Assembly (NCBI GenBank): GCA_017523185.1
Contig: JAFWXB010000362.1
Coordinates: 1 to 8,941 of the forward strand
Reading direction: 5' to 3'
Length of the DNA: 8,941 nucleotides
Source: Lachnospiraceae bacterium
Lineage (GTDB): Bacteria; Bacillota_A; Clostridia; Lachnospirales; Lachnospiraceae
Shown here: piece after piece, positions 1-5,534 of the stretch
Layout of the letters: each line of letters opens with the position of its first letter
Numbering within the stretch: the stretch's first letter is position 1
Translations under genes and position numbers: made by a program
The notes under the pieces: model-generated
The model's database searches: none
Told to the model about the DNA's origin: nothing
Seen by the model: the letters and a program-made list of their open reading frames with translations, nothing else

Positions 1-2
1 TA

Positions 3-1235
3 TATTATATATGTCAATTTGTGTTAAAAAAAGGAAAAATATTGGAACAACAATATGCATTTAAAATTTGTAATCAGGCAATACAATTATTACGAGATAC
101 TGAAAAATTGTATTATTTTGTTGAATTATTAGAACAAAAAATACAATTAATAAGAATTATTCAGAAAGAATTAGGGGAAAAAGGAAAGGTAAGGTTTATT
201 GCTAGATTTCAGGCTATATTAAAAGAAACGATAGAATGGAGAGAATTATTTTTAAAGTTATATAAAGAAAATGAAATATCACCATATATGCAACACGATT
301 GCCATATATATTGGGAACAGAATAGTTATGCGATTGGAGATATTATAAAAATAAGACGAAAGATGTTTGGAATAAAACGAGAGCAATTATGTGAAGGTAT
401 TTGTTCAGAACGAACTTTAATGCGTATGGAATTAAAACAAGTAAAGTCACAAATGCCAATTGTAAGACCTATTTTTGAAAGGCTTGGTTTATGTGCAGAA
501 TATATGCGAGCGAGAGTAATAACAAGTGATATAGAAATGATACAATTAGCTGAAAATTTATCAGGTTATATTAATAATTATGAAATGGAAAAATGGGAAG
601 AAGGATTGAATATATTAGAAAAGAAATTATGTATGAAGATTGCCTGTAATAAACAACAAATAATTCGACAAAGGAGTTTATTGGAATTAGAGAAATGTCA
701 GATTTCTACGAGAGAATTTATAGAAAAAACAATAGAAGCGTTAGAATGTACGATACCATTAGAAAGTGTATTAAAAAATAAAGAAATTTATCTGACAAAT
801 GAAGAAATTTTATGTATATTTAATATTGGAATGAGAGAAACATCAGTTCAAAATCAATATTTATTTGTATTAGAAAATATTTGTAATAAGTATATACAAG
901 AAGATAAAATAGTAGAAAATATTAGTATATTTGAGTTATTAATGACTGAAATTGCAAGTTATTTAGGCAATAGACAGAAATATAATCAATCAGACAAAAT
1001 GGCTTTACAAGTATTACAACGAAGTCTTTATTGTAGGCGAATGAACTTGATTGTAAATAATTTGTATAATCAAGTTTGGAATTATAGAAAAAGAGTAGAA
1101 GAAAATCTTTTTGTTCCACATAATTATAATGAAATTGTGGAATTAAAAAGATGTATATTATTAACTGAAATTTGCCAAGCAAAAAATAAAAAGATATTTT
1201 TAGAAAAAGAATTAGAGAATTTAAAAGATAATTAG
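3..1235 (+). CDS. Xre-type HTH regulator with C-terminal helical (TPR-like) domain, 5' end uncertain or cut
   Basis: Probably a cytoplasmic DNA-binding regulator. Numbering from a GTG at 21 (404 residues), an internal helix-turn-helix lies at about 104-159: IGDIIKIRRK, then KREQLCEGICSERTLMRME and a helix ending FERLGL, the pattern of Xre/RNPP domains. It is flanked by an all-helical N-terminal part (1-100) and a long helical C-terminal part (165-404) that looks like degenerate tetratricopeptide repeats, as in Rgg/PlcR/PrgX regulators that read exported peptides. That likeness is by eye, not a search. The start is unsettled. The frame is open to the left edge, so the gene may be truncated. 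The GTG at 21 has no Shine-Dalgarno, whereas a TTG at 42 has AAAGGA six bases upstream (397 residues). The stop lies four bases from the stop of a minus-strand small secreted-peptide frame, and a divergent palindromic promoter region follows, so these are the likely targets. Codons are more AT-rich than in the metabolic genes to the right. Confidence 0.75.
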   Translation, partial: YYICQFVLKKGKILEQQYAFKICNQAIQLLRDTEKLYYFVELLEQKIQLIRIIQKELGEKGKVRFIARFQAILKETIEWRELFLKLYKENEISPYMQHDCHIYWEQNSYAIGDIIKIRRKMFGIKREQLCEGICSERTLMRMELKQVKSQMPIVRPIFERLGLCAEYMRARVITSDIEMIQLAENLSGYINNYEMEKWEEGLNILEKKLCMKIACNKQQIIRQRSLLELEKCQISTREFIEKTIEALECTIPLESVLKNKEIYLTNEEILCIFNIGMRETSVQNQYLFVLENICNKYIQEDKIVENISIFELLMTEIASYLGNRQKYNQSDKMALQVLQRSLYCRRMNLIVNNLYNQVWNYRKRVEENLFVPHNYNEIVELKRCILLTEICQAKNKKIFLEKELENLKDN

Positions 1236-1249
1236 AATACTAATTTTTT
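1230..1249 (+). terminator. short hairpin at the convergent stops, possible weak terminator
   Basis: AATTAG (1230-1235), loop AATA, CTAATT (1240-1245), then four more T. The two arms carry the stop codon of the regulator (TAG 1233-1235) and, on the other strand, the TAG of the small peptide frame (1242-1240). The stem is only six AT-rich pairs, so its strength as a terminator is doubtful. Confidence 0.3.
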
Positions 1250-1376
1250 GTTTCGTTAGTTATTGGGAAGTTATTTAAAATTTGAATTTCATTAATTGTT
1301 TTGTATGTAGTATTAGTAGTTAAAATAAAGGTAAGTAATAAATTACATAATATAATTGATAGTAATATTTTTTCAT
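1240..1376 (-). pseudogene. small secreted peptide gene with one-base frame break at A6 (possible signalling-peptide precursor)
   Basis: On the minus strand an AAAGGAG (1389-1383) lies six bases before ATG (1376-1374), and a good promoter is just upstream, so translation should start here. Read straight through, the ATG frame gives only 18 residues (MKKYYYQLYYVIYYLPLF). If one A is added to the A6 run directly after ATG, the frame becomes a 45-residue peptide ending at TAG 1242-1240. It starts MKKILLSIILCNLLL, a typical signal peptide or membrane helix, followed by a polar tail ending NNFPITNETKN. That shape is what is expected of an exported pheromone precursor beside an RNPP-like regulator; no known pheromone was recognised. 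In the same frame the only upstream start is a TTG at 1434, which lies inside the -35 box and has no Shine-Dalgarno, so it is unlikely. The break may be mutation, slippage-based switching, or a sequencing error. Confidence 0.5.
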
Positions 1377-1405
1377 AAAGCTCTCCTTTTGTTTTAATAT
1401 GCTTT

Positions 1406-1434
1406 ATTTTATTTTTGAATAGTAAAATTTTCAA
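1406..1434 (-). promoter_or_regulatory. promoter of the minus-strand small peptide gene
   Basis: On the minus strand TTGAAA (1434-1429), a 17-base spacer, then TAAAAT (1411-1406): close to the housekeeping sigma-factor consensus with ideal spacing. A transcript from about 1399 would have a leader of roughly 23 bases carrying the AAAGGAG before ATG 1376. The -35 box touches the outer end of the palindromic operator, so a bound regulator would sit on or just upstream of it. Confidence 0.65.
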
Positions 1435-1486
1435 GTGACAAGTTTGTCATGTTTATCTGAAGTATTCTTGACAAAAATGTCACTTG
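1432..1486. promoter_or_regulatory. 55-bp palindromic operator with two TGACA-N4-TGTCA boxes
   Basis: The outer arms CAAGTGACA (1432-1440) and TGTCACTTG (1478-1486) are exact reverse complements, and so are the inner arms TTGTCA (1444-1449) and TGACAA (1469-1474), all around one centre at 1459. They form two boxes, TGACAAGTTTGTCA (1436-1449) and TGACAAAAATGTCA (1469-1482), each a TGACA-N4-TGTCA dyad, offset by 33 bp, about three helical turns. This is the expected shape of a site for two regulator dimers on one face of the helix. Both divergent promoters begin at its ends. Which protein binds is inference; the neighbouring HTH protein is the obvious candidate. Confidence 0.7.
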
Positions 1487-1512
1487 TTTATTTTAGATAA
1501 AATAGATATTAT
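1484..1512 (+). promoter_or_regulatory. promoter of the plus-strand secreted protein gene
   Basis: TTGTTT (1484-1489), 17-base spacer, TATTAT (1507-1512). The boxes are in mirror-image position to the minus-strand promoter relative to the palindrome centre at 1459, which supports both. The poor -35 box suggests a need for activation. An alternative -35, TTGACA at 1468-1473, is a perfect consensus inside the second operator box but has no well-spaced -10. Confidence 0.5.
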
Positions 1513-1592
1513 TATTTTATAATAAAACATTAGCTAATGATATAAATAAAACGTAGTTATAATATTCAGATTGAAAAGGAGAATAATTGAGT

Positions 1593-1883
1593 ATGAAGAA
1601 AGTAAGTGCATTAATTTTAAATGGATTATTATGTTTTAATTTAATTATCACAAGTGAAACTTATAAAGCAAATCAACAAATTGTAGAAGACATTTTTATT
1701 AAAATTGAAAATTCTGATAATATATCAGATGGAATAGAAGTATATTATAATTTAGAATCTCATGAATATTCTGCAGTTTTTGATGTAAGTCAGTATGAAA
1801 TAGGTGAAACAGTTGTTTTATATGAAGATAAGGAAGCTGATATATTTGTTGGTGTAGATATTTTACAGCAAAATCGTCTTTAG
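1593..1883 (+). CDS. secreted small protein of unknown function, C-terminus probably frameshifted
   Basis: Starts at ATG 1593 (AAAGGAG at 1575-1581, 11 bases away); a TTG at 1587 (spacing 5, adding Met-Ser) is equally possible. The product has 96 residues from the ATG. Residues 1-20 or so (MKKVSALILNGLLCFNLII) form a signal peptide with possible cleavage near the YKA around residue 25. The rest is acidic and beta-rich in appearance (GIEVYYNLESHEYSAVFDVS). No family was recognised. The stop TAG 1881-1883 comes in a region where the -1 frame is open and reads on to 1978 in coding-like manner, so the natural protein may be about 128 residues. It is divergent from the small peptide gene across a shared operator and followed by a membrane mini-protein, so an exported effector such as a bacteriocin-like or signalling protein is conceivable but unproven. 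Confidence 0.55.
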   Translation: MKKVSALILNGLLCFNLIITSETYKANQQIVEDIFIKIENSDNISDGIEVYYNLESHEYSAVFDVSQYEIGETVVLYEDKEADIFVGVDILQQNRL

Positions 1884-1978
1884 TTTTTTCATTAAATTAT
1901 ATGGCAGGAGGGACTATAGGTTATTTAACACATGAAATGACACATGATGGTCATTCAAGAATTTGTTGGTCATGGTAA
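1841..1978 (+). other. out-of-register C-terminal continuation of the secreted protein (HEMTH-containing)
   Basis: This frame opens after a TGA at 1838-1840 and closes at TAA 1976-1978. From about 1862 it reads FTAKSSLVFSLNYMAGG, then TIGYLTHEMTHDGHS and ends RICWSW. It has no start codon with a Shine-Dalgarno of its own (the ATG at 1901 lacks one), so it most likely is the displaced end of the preceding gene: restoring one base somewhere in 1841-1875 would join them. HEMTH fits the zincin pattern HExxH, but so short a C-terminal tail is not by itself evidence of a protease. Confidence 0.4.
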
Positions 1979-2007
1979 ATTTTATTTTTCTTATTAGGTG
2001 GATAGTA

Positions 2008-2127
2008 ATGAATAATACATTTTGGATTAGAATACTTTCTTTTTTATTTGAAACAGTTCAATTAGCTATAATAATACTTGTTGTAATTGTATTTATTTTA
2101 GTTTTGAAAAAACTTATAAAAAAATAA
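2008..2127 (+). CDS. 39-residue single-span membrane protein
   Basis: ATG 2008 follows a weak GGTGG-type Shine-Dalgarno (1997-2001). The product starts MNNTFWIRILSFLFETVQ, then has one very hydrophobic helix (about residues 19-33, LAIIILVVIVFILVL) and a basic end, KKLIKK. This gives a membrane anchor with a cytoplasmic or surface-bound positive tail. The gene begins 29 bases after the open tail of the preceding secreted protein and is closed by a terminator, so the two form one operon. Such short proteins act as immunity factors, toxins, or membrane partners of exported peptides. Nothing in the sequence decides between these, and no family was recognised. Confidence 0.5.
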   Translation: MNNTFWIRILSFLFETVQLAIIILVVIVFILVLKKLIKK

Positions 2128-2151
2128 ATTAATTAAAAATTATAATAAATA

Positions 2152-2197
2152 GACATGATATTTTTAAGTAAAAACTTAGAAATGTCATGTTTTTTTA
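2152..2197 (+). terminator. strong intrinsic terminator
   Basis: Arms 2153-2168 (ACATGATATTTTTAAG) and 2175-2190 (CTTAGAAATGTCATGT) pair over 16 positions with two G-U pairs. The loop has six bases, and a run of T follows directly (2190-2196). It closes the secreted-protein/membrane-protein operon. Confidence 0.85.
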
Positions 2198-2544
2198 ATA
2201 GATAATATTAAGATAACGTAAGTTCGACAATATTTTAAAAATAGATTTTGAATATCATTTTTGGTATTTAAAATACGGAATTTACATTTGTTTTTGTATA
2301 CTTTTATCTAATATTTTATAAAGTATTTTTAGTTATGGAATTTGGAGTTTTTATTTTAGAAAAGTAATAACATGATATATTTAGGAATAAAAAATATCGA
2401 AAAACGTCATTCATTTTTATTCTCAAAAAGTGTATAATAAAAAGTTAAAATTGTACTTAACAAAACTTCCAATTTAGTTAAATAAGGTCTATAATAAGCT
2501 ATACATAAATAGAGGTAAGTTTATTTTTTTAGGAGGTTAATGCT
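2198..2544 (+). promoter_or_regulatory. intergenic region with probable promoter(s) of the 2H phosphoesterase gene
   Basis: No gene was found in these 347 AT-rich bases. Two perfect TATAAT boxes occur upstream of the next gene: 2490-2495 (weak -35 TTCCAA at 2467-2472, spacer 17) and 2433-2438 (weak -35 TTCATT at 2410-2415, spacer 17). The nearer would give a leader of about 43 bases. The leader carries a full AGGAGG at 2531-2536, eight bases before ATG 2545. The rest shows no clear riboswitch or repeat. Confidence 0.35.
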
Positions 2545-3243
2545 ATGGAAAATTTACAACAATATCGTGAACGTACCAGAGGTTTTATGATGGATAGTTT
2601 ATCCTATATGGATACTTTACAAACAAATCCAAATCTTTCAAAGAAAGTATATAGTTATGGTGGGTTTTGCCCGTTTATAGGGGATACTATGATTTTTGAA
2701 TTGGATAAAGATGTAAAACAGATGGCAGAACAGTTCCAAAAGGTTTTATATGAACAATGTGGTGAGATGTTTGCAGAAAAAGTGATACCGGATACGTTTC
2801 ATGTCACTTTACACGATTTAAGTAATGGAGAACCATCTGATGAAGTGAAACAGAAAATGGAAAGTAACAAAGAAGTTGCGAAGTCTATTTTGCAAGAGAT
2901 TCAAAATGAAAACGCAAGTCCAATTAAAGTTCGTGTAGTAAGTGCATTAAATATGGTAAATACAAGTGTTGTATTGGGATTAGAACCGGCTGATGATGCT
3001 TCCTGTTTACGTTTGATGGAATTATATGAACGTTTTCAACCTGTTGTAAGATTAAATTATGCATTAACATTACATATTACATTAGCTTATTACAAACCGG
3101 GAACATATTCTTATGAACAAAAAAATAAACTTGCACAAGTATTTACACAATTGCGTGAAGAAAATGCACAAGAATTTTATTTAGATGAAAAACAACTTGT
3201 ATATCAATGGTTTAGTGATATGAATAATTATTATTCCGTATAA
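2545..3243 (+). CDS. 2H phosphoesterase superfamily protein (LigT/ThpR-like, RNA 2',3'-cyclic phosphodiesterase)
   Basis: The 232-residue product has the two HxTx motifs that define the 2H phosphoesterases: H86-V-T88-L in TFHVTLHDL and H177-I-T179-L in LTLHITLAYY, separated by 91 residues. In this superfamily the two His/Thr pairs form the active site that opens 2',3'-cyclic phosphates on RNA ends or nucleotides. The substrate here cannot be read from sequence. Compared with typical ThpR/LigT proteins, which begin close to the first core strand, it has about 40 extra N-terminal residues before GGFCPFIGDTMIFEL, and the central part is long. No signal peptide or membrane segment is seen, so it is cytoplasmic. 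The start is secure (AGGAGG, eight-base spacing). It appears to be a single-gene unit ending at the inverted repeats before the convergent neighbour. Confidence 0.75.
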   Translation: MENLQQYRERTRGFMMDSLSYMDTLQTNPNLSKKVYSYGGFCPFIGDTMIFELDKDVKQMAEQFQKVLYEQCGEMFAEKVIPDTFHVTLHDLSNGEPSDEVKQKMESNKEVAKSILQEIQNENASPIKVRVVSALNMVNTSVVLGLEPADDASCLRLMELYERFQPVVRLNYALTLHITLAYYKPGTYSYEQKNKLAQVFTQLREENAQEFYLDEKQLVYQWFSDMNNYYSV

Positions 3244-3279
3244 TTACAGTAAAAAGAATAAAAAATTGTTAGGATGATT

Positions 3280-3338
3280 TTTAACATAAGAAGATATTAT
3301 TTTTATAAAGAAATTTCAATTATTGAACTTATGTTAAA
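3280..3338. repeat. 11-bp inverted repeat with 37-base loop
   Basis: TTTAACATAAG (3280-3290) and CTTATGTTAAA (3328-3338) are perfect reverse complements. A smaller dyad TTCAA-TTA-TTGAA (3315-3327) abuts the right arm. No T run follows, so it is not a standard terminator; it may be an mRNA 3'-end stabilising hairpin of the preceding gene or a protein site. Confidence 0.4.
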
Positions 3339-3353
3339 TAATAATAGACAAAT

Positions 3354-3462
3354 AAAAAGAGTGGGGTAGTCCGAAAATTAATATACAAATATAGTATTCT
3401 TAAAAGAATAATAGGATAGATTTTGTATATATTTGTTATTTTCAGATAGCTCCACTTTTTTA
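3354..3462. terminator. long multi-stem inverted repeat, probable bidirectional terminator
   Basis: Outer arms at 3360-3378 (AGTGGGGTAGTCCGAAAAT) and 3438-3456 pair over 19 positions with three G-U pairs and two mismatches. Inside lie a perfect nine-base stem, ATATACAAA (3381-3389) with TTTGTATAT (3422-3430), and a small apical hairpin, ATTCTT/AAGAAT (3396-3409). The left flank is an A run and the right flank a T run (3456-3461), so transcripts from either side end in a U tract after a hairpin. It sits between convergent genes. At about 108 bases it is larger than usual and could also be a small MITE-like repeat. Confidence 0.65.
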
Positions 3463-3482
3463 TGGTTAGTCTAAAATAAATT

Positions 3483-4037
3483 TTATAAGATAATATTTAA
3501 TTTTCCTCCAGCACCTGTCATTTGTTCATAAACAGCATCATAAGAAGTTGCATTCATGCGACGTGCAATAATGCGAATATTTTTCATATAATCTGTTTCA
3601 TTGGAAAATACTTTTTTTACTTCATCAAAAGATGCTCCTTTTAAAATATTTTCGCTTACGGATAATTTTCCATCTTTTTCTATTGTAATTCCAATGTCTT
3701 TTAATTCATCTTCATATTTTTTTGATAATGCTTGTAATTGGCGATTTTGACGATAAACATCAGCATCTTTGGAACTTGTAGAAGAAAGGGCATTGTTATA
3801 AGTTTCTGCAAATGCTTGAATACTGCTTACAATATTGTCGCCATTTTCGTCTTCAGAATAATCAAAAGAGGATAATTTTTGAATTGCATTTTTTAATGCT
3901 CTTGAATCTTCATAAGAAAGTTCTGTTTGATTATAATTTGGTCTTGTAGATGTTTTATAAGCATTTCGATTATTTTTATAAAAATTTTGTAAGAAAAAGT
4001 TTGAGGTTAAGTTTACGGCACTACTTTCTTTTGACAT
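3483..4037 (-). CDS. hypothetical protein with FliD C-terminal-like region
   Basis: The 184-residue product has an excellent start: AAGGAG five bases before ATG on the minus strand. Residues 1-60 are polar and low in structure (N-, S-, Y-rich). From about 66 it reads IVSSIQAFAETYNNALSSTS, then a coiled-coil-like stretch (QNRQLQALSKKYEDELKDI), then GITIEKDGKLSVSENILKGA and VKKVFSN. The order 'FaetYN... L..L...LKdIGI.i..dGkLsv.e..l..A...v..vFs' is very like the C-terminal domain of FliD, the flagellar filament cap, but the protein is far shorter than FliD and lacks its N-terminal half. No signal peptide or membrane segment is visible. No flagellar gene is nearby. It may be a FliD-related paralogue or domain protein; the family match is by eye. 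Confidence 0.6.
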   Translation of the reverse strand: MSKESSAVNLTSNFFLQNFYKNNRNAYKTSTRPNYNQTELSYEDSRALKNAIQKLSSFDYSEDENGDNIVSSIQAFAETYNNALSSTSSKDADVYRQNRQLQALSKKYEDELKDIGITIEKDGKLSVSENILKGASFDEVKKVFSNETDYMKNIRIIARRMNATSYDAVYEQMTGAGGKLNIIL

Positions 4038-4442
4038 AAGAACTCCTTTTTTAATATAATTTCAATAAGTGTATATAAAAAATATAATATATCTATTTAA
4101 GTGATAGAAATTTTTAAGATAAATGTTTATATATTAAATTTAGATTCCATAATACTTAATAAATATATGAAAAAGAATCAGATAGGTATATAATTCGGAT
4201 TTTCATATTTCTTATTAAATATATCGGAGAAATAGTTGTTTTTGTTAATACAACATGGATTTGATAATTGGGAAAATAATATTATTTTATTTGACGGGAA
4301 TATTTTTATAAAAGATAAATTTTTTCTTTGGAATATATCTTTGTCTTAATTTTACAATAGTAAAATAGAATAGAATTATTGAAATATCGCAATAAAAGCA
4401 GTAAAATAAAACGATAAATAAAAAGCTATGAAAGGGAAATTT
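4038..4442 (+). other. AT-rich divergent intergenic region
   Basis: About 400 bases between divergent genes with no supportable coding sequence. The right end holds the promoter of the dehydrogenase gene (4379-4407). A possible second -35/-10 pair is TTGACG (4291-4296) with GATAAA (4314-4319). On the left, the minus-strand gene has only AT-rich -10-like sequence, and no convincing -35 could be chosen. Confidence 0.4.
4379..4407 (+). promoter_or_regulatory. promoter of the D-2-hydroxyacid dehydrogenase gene
   Basis: TTGAAA (4379-4384), a spacer of exactly 17 bases, TAAAAT (4402-4407): a good housekeeping-type promoter, the same boxes and spacing as the minus-strand promoter at 1406-1434. The predicted start near 4414 gives a leader of about 29 bases to ATG 4443. 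Confidence 0.6.
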
Positions 4443-5375
4443 ATGAAAATTGTATTTTTAGATGCAAAAACAATTGGGGAAGATATTGATTTATGCAGTT
4501 TAGAAGCACTTGGGGAGCTTGTAAAATATGGATATTCTACACAGGAAGAAGCATTAGAGCGTACAAAAGATGCTGATGTGGTTATCACCAATAAAGTAGA
4601 AATTAATGAAAAGTCAATTGGAAATGCTAATCATTTAAAATTAGTATGTGTAACGGCGACCGGTACAAATAATTTAGATAAAGAATATCTTGCAAAAAGA
4701 AATATTGCATGGAGAAATGTGGCAGGGTATTCTACAGAAACCGTGGCACAACATACATTTGCAATGTTATTTTTCCTTATGGAAAAATTGAGTTATTATG
4801 ATGCATATGTAAAAACGGGAAAATATGTGAATGATGTGACATTTACTCACTTTGCAAATGTATTCCATGAATTATATGGAAAAACATGGGGAATTGTTGG
4901 ACTTGGAAATATTGGAAGACGTGTAGCTGAGATTGCTACTGTATTTGGTTGCAAAGTGGTATATTATTCGACTTCGGGAAAAAATAATACTTCCGATTAT
5001 GAGAGAGTATCGTTTGATAAACTTTTAACAATGTCGGATATTATTTCTGTTCATGCACCATTAGATGAAAATACAAAAAATCTCATGGACAAATCTGCAT
5101 TTGAAAAAATGAAGTCATCTGCTATTTTTATCAATGTGGGCAGAGGTCCAATTGTAGATGAACAAGCACTTGCAGATGCCTTAACAGAAGGAAAAATTGC
5201 AGCAGCAGGTTTAGATGTGCTTAGTAAAGAACCAATGAGTGAAGATAATCCACTTCGTGTAATCAAAGATAGCAATAAATTGATTATTACACCACATATT
5301 GCATGGGCAAGTTTAGAGGCAAGAACACGTTTGATGGAATTGGTAGCACAAAATATTCGAGAATTTCAATTATAA
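4443..5375 (+). CDS. D-2-hydroxyacid dehydrogenase (NAD(P)-dependent)
   Basis: Start chosen at ATG 4443 (310 residues) because AAAGGGA (4431-4437) lies five bases upstream; an in-frame ATG at 4428 would place that Shine-Dalgarno inside the coding region. It reversibly reduces a 2-keto acid to the D-2-hydroxy acid in the cytoplasm; glycerate/hydroxypyruvate is a likely but unproven substrate. The nucleotide-binding motif GLGNIG is at 153-158, and the catalytic triad of the family is complete: Arg234 (NVGRGPIVDE), Glu263 (LSKEPM) and His285 (TPHIAWAS). Length is usual for the family. The position after the second Rossmann strand, VVYYSTSGKN, has Ser where strictly NAD-specific enzymes have Asp, so cofactor choice is open. 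It has its own promoter and a probable hairpin after it. Confidence 0.88.
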   Translation: MKIVFLDAKTIGEDIDLCSLEALGELVKYGYSTQEEALERTKDADVVITNKVEINEKSIGNANHLKLVCVTATGTNNLDKEYLAKRNIAWRNVAGYSTETVAQHTFAMLFFLMEKLSYYDAYVKTGKYVNDVTFTHFANVFHELYGKTWGIVGLGNIGRRVAEIATVFGCKVVYYSTSGKNNTSDYERVSFDKLLTMSDIISVHAPLDENTKNLMDKSAFEKMKSSAIFINVGRGPIVDEQALADALTEGKIAAAGLDVLSKEPMSEDNPLRVIKDSNKLIITPHIAWASLEARTRLMELVAQNIREFQL

Positions 5376-5445
5376 AATAGAATAATATATATAAGAATTT
5401 TATTTTATATTATAATAATAAAATAGCTATAAAAGATAAATTTAC

Positions 5446-5510
5446 AATATTGCATAAATGCTATTTAAAATACATAGTAGTTATTTTTATGCAATGTTTT
5501 GTATTTGTTT
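5446..5510 (+). terminator. hairpin followed by T-rich tract, probable terminator
   Basis: ATTGCATAAA (5449-5458) and TTTATGCAAT (5486-5495) are perfect reverse complements, extended outward by A-T and G-U pairs to 5446/5498. TTGTATTTGTTTT follows. The loop is long (27 bases), so the fold is less certain. It lies 70 bases after the dehydrogenase stop and 25-40 bases before the next gene. Confidence 0.45.
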
Positions 5511-5534
5511 TATGATAATAAATTAGGATAAAAG

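Noticed and set aside
922..1182. Minus-strand open frame of 86 codons inside the regulator
   Set aside because: Antisense shadow of a well-supported coding region, no Shine-Dalgarno and no recognisable protein.
1866..1883. Programmed -1 ribosomal frameshift at the end of the secreted protein gene
   Set aside because: No X-XXY-YYZ slippery heptamer is present in the 0 frame between 1841 and 1883, and no clear stimulating hairpin was seen; mutation or sequence error is more likely.
1932..1978. HEMTH as proof of a zinc protease
   Set aside because: HExxH occurs by chance, and here it lies 14 residues from the end of a short displaced frame with no room for a metalloprotease fold.
2223..2229. 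TTCGACA, the reverse complement of a Spo0A box (TGTCGAA)
   Set aside because: A single seven-base match in the downstream flank of a terminator, about 320 bases from the next gene; expected by chance at this frequency.
4428..4442. Upstream in-frame ATG for the D-2-hydroxyacid dehydrogenase
   Set aside because: It would put the AAAGGGA Shine-Dalgarno inside the coding region; the ATG at 4443 has the correct spacing and gives the family's usual N-terminus (MKIVFLD).
5401..5430. AT-only dyad (TATTTTAT/ATAAAATA) after the dehydrogenase gene
   Set aside because: Made only of A and T, expected by chance in this composition; the hairpin at 5446-5498 is the better candidate.
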